Shown here: positions 59,106-64,000 of the stretch, one piece after another | How the letters are laid out: every line of letters begins with the position of its first letter | Position numbering within the stretch: position 1 is the stretch's first letter | Source of the DNA: DASYXT01 sp035934555 | Lineage (GTDB): Bacteria; Verrucomicrobiota; Verrucomicrobiia; Limisphaerales; UBA8199 | NCBI GenBank assembly: GCA_035934555.1 | Contig: DASYXT010000098.1 | Location: forward strand, 18,781-82,780 | DNA length: 64,000 bases | Reading direction: 5' to 3' | Notes under the pieces: generated by a model | The model's database searches: none | What the model was told of the DNA's origin: nothing | What the model saw: the letters and a program-made list of their open reading frames with translations, nothing else | Position numbers and translations under genes: made by a program

Positions 59106-60866
59106 CTATCGCATTGGCGCACTCAATAGCTCCTTGCCGCTGAACCAGACCCAATCGCCCCCGGTGAGGTTCACTTGCTTTTTGCGTTCGCTTGTCCAGG
59201 CGAGTTGGCCGCCATCGTCCTTTTGATTCCAGCCAATCGAGTAGAGCACATAGCTGCCGTCGGGGTTCAGTCGGTACCGCAAGGGTTTGCCATCGATGAC
59301 GTCATTGGGTACCGAGAGGATGAACCGCGGCACAAGGGCGTCCAAATTTTGCGGCAATGCGCCAGTTGTCAGGCGGTACCGTTCCAGGGCACAGGCGAGC
59401 CGGGCGGCATCCACATAAGTCTGCATGCGAGCGGATTTCGCGATGGCCTTGTCGAACGCCGGCATTAGCCGCCGCGCTAAGGCCGTGTAGGGTGCAACGG
59501 GCAGCATTTCAAAGACGTGCTCCCCTTTTCGGATGATATCCGGGAAAACGCGGTGTTGCGCAGGGTCGGCGGCCGGCAACGTGAATTCTTCGTGCAAGCG
59601 CGCTATGCTGACCATGTTCTGGTAGTACCAGCCACCAGGCATCAGATCCCATAAAAAATCAGGGGCCGAACCGCCAGAACTCATATCGAACACCTCAGAA
59701 GGACGGGCGTGAAACCCTTGTCTGCGGAAAAAGTTGACACCGGATAGATGAAAATCGCGCTCCCCACGCATCGCATGCTCATATTCGGCCAAGAGGTTCA
59801 TCGGGCCCAGGCGCGTCTCGATCATCGCGAGTTGTTCATCCGTCCACGCATGTCGCGCGAGGGCCTCGCGCACGATTTGCAGGTCTGTTCGCAGGGTTGC
59901 CAACCGGACAAGATGATCAATTAGGAATGGTTCCTCCCGAATCCCATCGGAAAGCCGCAAGCCCAGTTTCAGGTCCTCAAACGCGGTTTCCGCGTGGCGC
60001 TCCTCCAATTGGGCAGTGGCTTGAATTTGCAAAATGATGGTCAGCGAGCGAACTAATGATAGATGAGGCAGCAGGATGGCCCAAGGGGGCTGGTAATCAT
60101 ACTGAATCGGGAACCGGGTTTCGGGGCGCGTTGCAGCCGCCTGGCGCAGTTCGTCCATTTCGGGAGCGAATTTGGCCAGTGCCGTTATAATGACCTGCGC
60201 AGGCGGGGCGCCCGGCGGCGCCTGTGGGTAATTGGTGTTACCCTGATAAAATGCCGCCCAGGCGGGCAGGTTGCCCAGTTCCCCGGCTTCCATCAAGTCG
60301 CCCGCCGAGTCCCAAATATTGGTGCTGCTTGGCGACCTAAGCGTTGCGGAGATGGCTGCGGCCCGTGCCTGGGCGTTCGTGTCGTGCCAAATGGTGCCCT
60401 CTTGGCCTTGCGTGAAATCAAAGATACGCTGGAACAGAGGCGTACAAGCAAGATTACGCGCATCCGGCACCGATGGAGGCACCACGGCAGAAAAATCGAG
60501 ATTCTCTCCTTTGGCGGCCAATTGCCGGCGATAACCTTCCCAGGCATGCCATCCGCGCCAGTTTTCTTCCGCGTAGGCCAGGGCAATCAATGTTATCACA
60601 CAGCCCATCGCGAGTATGAAGCGTCGCAGATTACCGGGGTTGCGAATCCAGCGAACAAGAATGAATCCGCCGACGACGACTAGCACCAGGAGCAGCGAAT
60701 AGATTGCCGACAAGCGGATCAGTTCGGACCCTTTCACATCCATTAGAACGAAGAAGCCAATCGCGAAGACAACAAACGCAGCGATCACCAACAGTACGCA
60801 ACCAGCGATTATTCCTGCAGGACCGCGCAACGGTCGGCGCCAGATATTTGGAGGATTTGGGGGCAT
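59106..60866 (-). CDS. Membrane protein of unknown function in an ECF sigma operon
   Basis: The protein has 586 residues. It has three membrane helices near the N-terminus (about 16-36, 48-70 and 84-100) and a long extracytoplasmic part. The C-terminus contains LVPRFILSVPNDVIDGKPLR and SYVLYSIGWNQKDDGGQLAW. This fold is widespread in Verrucomicrobiota and Planctomycetota as an uncharacterised family (recalled). It lies 11 bp after the putative anti-sigma gene. No enzymatic motif is seen. Confidence 0.75.
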   Translation of the reverse strand: MPPNPPNIWRRPLRGPAGIIAGCVLLVIAAFVVFAIGFFVLMDVKGSELIRLSAIYSLLLVLVVVGGFILVRWIRNPGNLRRFILAMGCVITLIALAYAEENWRGWHAWEGYRRQLAAKGENLDFSAVVPPSVPDARNLACTPLFQRIFDFTQGQEGTIWHDTNAQARAAAISATLRSPSSTNIWDSAGDLMEAGELGNLPAWAAFYQGNTNYPQAPPGAPPAQVIITALAKFAPEMDELRQAAATRPETRFPIQYDYQPPWAILLPHLSLVRSLTIILQIQATAQLEERHAETAFEDLKLGLRLSDGIREEPFLIDHLVRLATLRTDLQIVREALARHAWTDEQLAMIETRLGPMNLLAEYEHAMRGERDFHLSGVNFFRRQGFHARPSEVFDMSSGGSAPDFLWDLMPGGWYYQNMVSIARLHEEFTLPAADPAQHRVFPDIIRKGEHVFEMLPVAPYTALARRLMPAFDKAIAKSARMQTYVDAARLACALERYRLTTGALPQNLDALVPRFILSVPNDVIDGKPLRYRLNPDGSYVLYSIGWNQKDDGGQLAWTSERKKQVNLTGGDWVWFSGKELLSAPMR

Positions 60867-60877
60867 AGAAACCTTGG

Positions 60878-61354
60878 TTAGACGTGAATGAAAGGCGATT
60901 GGTGCTCAGTGCGTGGCCGCGGCCGTATTGGTGGATGAGATGGCAGCGAGGCTGAGTCTTCTGTCTGCCCGAGCAACTCAGCCATGAGCTTCGCCTGCTG
61001 TTGCAGCATTTGGCGCAGTTCCGGTGACCGCATGGCCGAGGCGTGCGCGGCCACCGGTGGCGCGGAATCCCGCACAGACATGTCCAGCCCCAGAATCAGC
61101 AACCAAACTGCTGCCAACGATGCCCAGGCTTTGCCGTAGGGCCAAAACAGGGCCGCCAGCCGCTCCTTAACGCAGACCCACCACACATTCCTTTGTCCTA
61201 CAGTAACGTCTTCCTTGCCTTCGCTAACCGATTTTGAATTCCGCATCGAGGCAATGCCCGCGGCCGCACCGAGGATTTCGGCGCGCCACCCGGGCGGAAC
61301 CGGACGGAACGGCTGGGCCTGAATTCGCCGTTCAAATGGGTCGTCAATGTTCAT
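60878..61354 (-). CDS. Single-membrane protein, probable anti-sigma partner
   Basis: The protein has 158 residues. A soluble N-terminus with RRIQAQPFRPVPPGWRAEIL is followed by one membrane helix (about 84-103, AWASLAAVWLLILGLDMSV) and a Met/Gln-rich periplasmic tail (LRQMLQQQAKLMAELLG). The start overlaps the sigma factor stop by 11 bp. The anti-sigma role is inferred from topology and coupling. There is no zinc HxxxCxxC motif. Confidence 0.65.
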   Translation of the reverse strand: MNIDDPFERRIQAQPFRPVPPGWRAEILGAAAGIASMRNSKSVSEGKEDVTVGQRNVWWVCVKERLAALFWPYGKAWASLAAVWLLILGLDMSVRDSAPPVAAHASAMRSPELRQMLQQQAKLMAELLGQTEDSASLPSHPPIRPRPRTEHQSPFIHV

Positions 61355-61865
61355 TCAGCTCGTCATAGAGAGGACGCAACCGGTCTCGCAATTTGTCTAG
61401 GCCGTACCGATAGCGGCTGGCGGCGGTGTCGGGCGGAATGTCCAGGGCGGCGGCGATTTGGGCAAACGTCAGGCCCTCCCACAATTTGAGGTGAACAACC
61501 GCGCGTTGCTCGGCAGGAAGCTCGCCCAGAGCCGCTGCCAGCGCCTGGCGAAAGGATGTCTCGTCGGGATCCAGGGTAGTGGCGAAAGGAGAGATTCGCT
61601 GAAGCTGGAACTCATCATGGTACTTGTGCTGCGTGCCGCGCCGGCGCATCAGGTCAATCGCGGCGTTATGGGCCAGGCGAAGCAGAAATGCCCGGACGTC
61701 CCGTGCCGGGCCCAACAACCCAGGGTTCCGGGCCAACTTGACGAAAACCTCCTGCAATAAATCGCGCGTGTCCTGTTCGTCCCGCGTAAGGTTCAGCAGG
61801 AAAGCAAACAGGGCTTGAGCGTGCTGATCGTAGAGCCGCTCAAGATCCATCGACATCGTCTTCAT
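61344..61865 (-). CDS. ECF-type RNA polymerase sigma factor
   Basis: The protein has 173 residues. Region 2 shows LYDQHAQALFAFLLNLTRDE and DLLQEVFVKLARNPGLL, followed by VRAFLLRLAHNAAIDLMRRR. Region 4 is LGELPAEQRAVVHLKLWEGL and FAQIAAALDIPPDTAASRYR, a helix-turn-helix. It would direct RNA polymerase to its own small regulon, probably including the two membrane proteins downstream. Confidence 0.92.
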   Translation of the reverse strand: MKTMSMDLERLYDQHAQALFAFLLNLTRDEQDTRDLLQEVFVKLARNPGLLGPARDVRAFLLRLAHNAAIDLMRRRGTQHKYHDEFQLQRISPFATTLDPDETSFRQALAAALGELPAEQRAVVHLKLWEGLTFAQIAAALDIPPDTAASRYRYGLDKLRDRLRPLYDELNEH

Positions 61866-62064
61866 CCACAGGACGCCCGCCCACGCGAAATCTGTTTAAC
61901 GTAAATCGATATTCTCGCGATCACCTATTGGATAGACAAATGCCCGCTTAACGCCTCACGGGCTCAGTCGCGAGGTGATGCATCATGTATTCCTCCAGAG
62001 GCGCAATCTTGGCTCTCATTAACACCCCGATTTATCGGGCTGTGGCCGACGCTGGGGGACAAAC

Positions 62065-62080
62065 AACCCTTTTAAGGGTT
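62065..62080. promoter_or_regulatory. Palindromic operator candidate 1
   Basis: AACCCTTTTAAGGGTT is a perfect 16-bp palindrome 190 bp before the permease start. It fits the pattern AACCNTTNNAANGGTT with the site at 62129. A transcription-factor binding site is inferred. Confidence 0.5.
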
Positions 62081-62128
62081 TACTTCGGGCCGCCGCGGGC
62101 CAGCGACTGGACGCGAGTCGGTCCGGGA

Positions 62129-62144
62129 AACCATTAAAATGGTT
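62129..62144. promoter_or_regulatory. Palindromic operator candidate 2
   Basis: AACCATTAAAATGGTT has 7-bp inverted arms. It lies 64 bp (about six helical turns) downstream of the site at 62065, with the same outer half-sites AACC/GGTT. A dimeric regulator that loops DNA could bind both. Confidence 0.5.
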
Positions 62145-62270
62145 GCTCGCGCGCCGGAGTCATGCGCGGGAGGCGAGATTTCTTTGTGGACCCGCTTCTT
62201 GCCGGGTTCGAATAAATCTGGTATTGAGCGGTGGAAATGAGCACGCGCAAACGCCTCCGGGGAATTATCC

Positions 62271-63389
62271 ATGGCCAACCGTCCGCCTCAGCATGACCCT
62301 GTGCCGGTTCCCCAAGCTTTGACCTCATTACTCGAACCTAAACCCAACCGCCCCCTCAACGTCGGCGCTGGCACTGCCCAGACTCTCAGGCGGCTTTGGG
62401 CCATACCCGCCACGCGCGCGCTGGTGGCTCTTCTATTTGTGCTGCTGATTGGGTGTGTGTTTAACGCGCAAGGTGCCTTCTTCAAACTGGGCACGCATCG
62501 CGATGCGCTGCGCCAAGCCTCAGTCTTCGGCATTCTGGCCTGTGGCCTCACCTTGGTAATCATCAGCGGCGGCATCGATTTGGCCGTCGGCAGCGTTCTG
62601 GCATTGGTCGCGGTGAGTTTTTCGCTGATGAGCATTCATTGGGGCTGGAGTGCGTGGCTGGCGATTCCAGCGAGTCTCCTGCTCGGCGCGGCTTGCGGCG
62701 CGCTGTCGGGCACCGTGACCGCCTGGTTTGGCATTCAGCCGTTTATCGCGACCCTCGCGATGATGGTGTTCGCGCGCGGTCTCGCCAAAACCGTCTCCGG
62801 CGGAATGAAAGTTTCGACGATCATCCAGGATGCCGGCGGTTCGTTTCATCAAGCGCCCGTGCCCGCCATTTTCGACTTCATCAACAGCAGCATTCTCAAG
62901 ACCGCCGATGCCGCCGGGCATGTCCGAGGCAACCTGGCGGTGGTGACCGTCATTTTCCTCATCTGCGCTGCAGTGTGCTGGCTGGCCTTGTCGCAGCATG
63001 TCTGGGGCAGGCACCTTTATGCGATTGGCGGCAATGAAGAGGCCGCCCGATTGTCCGGCGTCGCGGTGAGGAAGGCCAAAATCCTGGCCTATGCCGCCAG
63101 CGGGCTCATGGCGGCCGTGGCCGGGATTTGCCAGGCAGCCCAGGAGCAACAAGGAGACCCCGAGGCCGGCATCGGCTACGAACTGACCGCCATCGCGATT
63201 GTCGTCATCGGCGGCACAACCTTGACCGGCGGCCGTGGCGGCATCGGCCTGACGCTGTTGGGCACGTTGACCATCGGTTACCTCGAGAAAATCCTCAGCA
63301 TCAACGCGGTGCCCGAAGCCAGCCGCTTAATGCTCACGGGCGCCATTATTGTGGTGGCGGTCCTGGCTCAGAGAAAAGGTAGCCGCTAA
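62271..63389 (+). CDS. RbsC-like sugar ABC transporter permease, orphan
   Basis: The protein has 372 residues with an N-terminal soluble extension (~40). It has many membrane helices. The conserved BPD_transp_2 family motifs are LVIISGGIDLAVGSVLALVA, GIQPFIATLAMMVFARGLA and the EAA-like loop AIGGNEEAARLSGVAVRKAK, with GGTTLTGGRGGIGLTLLGTL near the end. It imports pentoses or related sugars together with an ATPase and binding protein. Neither of these partners is adjacent in the window. Confidence 0.9.
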   Translation: MANRPPQHDPVPVPQALTSLLEPKPNRPLNVGAGTAQTLRRLWAIPATRALVALLFVLLIGCVFNAQGAFFKLGTHRDALRQASVFGILACGLTLVIISGGIDLAVGSVLALVAVSFSLMSIHWGWSAWLAIPASLLLGAACGALSGTVTAWFGIQPFIATLAMMVFARGLAKTVSGGMKVSTIIQDAGGSFHQAPVPAIFDFINSSILKTADAAGHVRGNLAVVTVIFLICAAVCWLALSQHVWGRHLYAIGGNEEAARLSGVAVRKAKILAYAASGLMAAVAGICQAAQEQQGDPEAGIGYELTAIAIVVIGGTTLTGGRGGIGLTLLGTLTIGYLEKILSINAVPEASRLMLTGAIIVVAVLAQRKGSR

Positions 63390-63441
63390 GCCGCACAGAC
63401 TGTTCTAAATCTCCTCTGCGCGGTGGTTTCGATCTGTTGTG

Positions 63442-64000
63442 TCAATCGGGCAACCGCCGCCATTGCCGCTCAGCGATGTAAGGGTCCAGCCTCGCCAATA
63501 GCCAATAAGCCCACCGCTGCTTCAACCGTGTCCAAAGCGTGCGCGACCTTCGCCACGATTCCATGGTAATCCGCGTGGAGTGCGCCAGCGCCCCGTTAAA
63601 CACCTCGCGCGCGCGGTCGGCCAATTCGGCCTGCTCGAACCGAACCATCAGCTCATAATTCAGGTTGAGACTGCGCTGATCCAGGTTGGCTGAGCCGACA
63701 TACACCGCATTATCCAGCACAAACAACTTCGCATGCAGGACTTGCGGTTGATATTCATAAACCTCCAGCCCGCTTTTTAGCAGCCGCCGATAAAGACTCT
63801 GCGCCGCCAGCAATGATACCATCACATCCGATTTTCCGGCCAGCAGTAACTGCACCTGCCGGCGGTTCCGAATAAGCCCCTCCTCGAAAGGGCGAGCGCT
63901 GCGGGCTGGAGAAGTGGAGGTAAAACCTGCGTGAAACGAGCGCGAGAGGCAGCCGTGCAAAGTATGCCGGACAGCGGAGATTAGATTGTCAACGGGATCG
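63442..64000 (-). CDS. Phospholipase D family protein (cardiolipin synthase-like), truncated by the window edge
   Basis: The frame is open to the window end, so the N-terminal half is missing. One HKD motif is present, LHAKLFVLDNAVYVGSANLD, followed by RSLNLNYELMVRF, as in the second catalytic half of ClsB-type enzymes, and preceded by VQLLLAGKSDV and YEYQPQ. It would transfer phosphatidyl groups to make cardiolipin. The stretch before QLLLAGKSD (about 63855-63960) matches the family less well than the rest. Confidence 0.85.
   Translation of the reverse strand, partial: DPVDNLISAVRHTLHGCLSRSFHAGFTSTSPARSARPFEEGLIRNRRQVQLLLAGKSDVMVSLLAAQSLYRRLLKSGLEVYEYQPQVLHAKLFVLDNAVYVGSANLDQRSLNLNYELMVRFEQAELADRAREVFNGALAHSTRITMESWRRSRTLWTRLKQRWAYWLLARLDPYIAERQWRRLPD

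Larger units (their letters stand above)
61866..62270. other. 405-bp intergenic region between divergent genes
   Basis: It must hold the promoters of the minus-strand sigma operon and the plus-strand permease. I see two related palindromes (62065-62080 and 62129-62144) and no small gene. The ORF that crosses 62072-62278 on the minus strand looks non-protein-like. Confidence 0.6.

Noticed and set aside
63855..63960. Frameshift in the phospholipase D gene
   Set aside because: The segment fits the family poorly, but the other frames contain stops or no better match, and the window edge prevents a decision.

Overview
The window looks like a chromosomal segment of a GC-rich, Gram-negative soil-type bacterium. 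I infer Verrucomicrobiota, probably the Pedosphaera/Limisphaerales group. The grounds are very large PKD, PA14 and Ig-type exported proteins, a complete type II secretion operon, rare glucuronoxylan enzymes, a Gld-type ABC operon, tyrosine- and asparagine-rich exported proteins, and dispersed palindromic repeats that enter coding sequence. Taxonomy is inferred from gene content only. I saw no rRNA, tRNA, CRISPR array or transposase.

Layout. 1-3660 (+): the end of a PKD/discoidin-like exported protein, a YVTN beta-propeller protein and a tandem-receiver response regulator. 3697-16499 (-): a T2SS operon in the order gspE-F-G-H-I-J-K-L-M-C-D, with translationally coupled junctions. 16717-18858 (+): recQ. 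19064-19468 (-): a small pseudopilin-like gene with an in-frame stop. 19571-28270: a hemicellulose-debranching locus with GH51, GH115 and a GH27-CE15 fusion, plus an embedded toxin-antitoxin-like pair. 28438-32892: a small membrane protein, a BNR/sialidase-fold exported protein and an MBOAT/SGNH O-acylation pair. 33082-36484 (+): a CheR-like methyltransferase, a membrane histidine kinase and a CheY-like receiver. 36668-46784: two paralogous membrane SGNH-TPR proteins flanking a 1630-residue PA14/Ig protein. 46822-48353: a small conserved protein and an MscS channel. 48449-53787 (-): lipoprotein, an MMPL exporter fused to an acyltransferase, LolA-like and FabZ-like genes, resembling the accessory part of an aryl-polyene pathway. 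53939-58828 (+): a Gld-type ABC transporter operon ending in DUF4340. 59106-61865 (-): an ECF sigma factor with two membrane proteins. 62271-63389 (+): an orphan RbsC-like permease. 63442-64000 (-): the C-terminal part of a phospholipase D family protein.

How it fits together. The T2SS can export the large carbohydrate-binding proteins and hydrolases. Three of those exported proteins end in a similar short C-terminal module. The hemicellulase genes share a 35-bp upstream motif and together could strip arabinose, glucuronic acid and lignin esters from xylan. The MBOAT/SGNH and SGNH-TPR genes suggest acylation or deacylation of an extracellular polymer.

The most unusual feature is that two unrelated palindromic repeat families (REP/REPIN-like) sit in frame inside the leader peptides of three consecutive pseudopilin genes (gspH, gspJ, gspK). 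The same families recur at 48356-48465 and 58800-59060.
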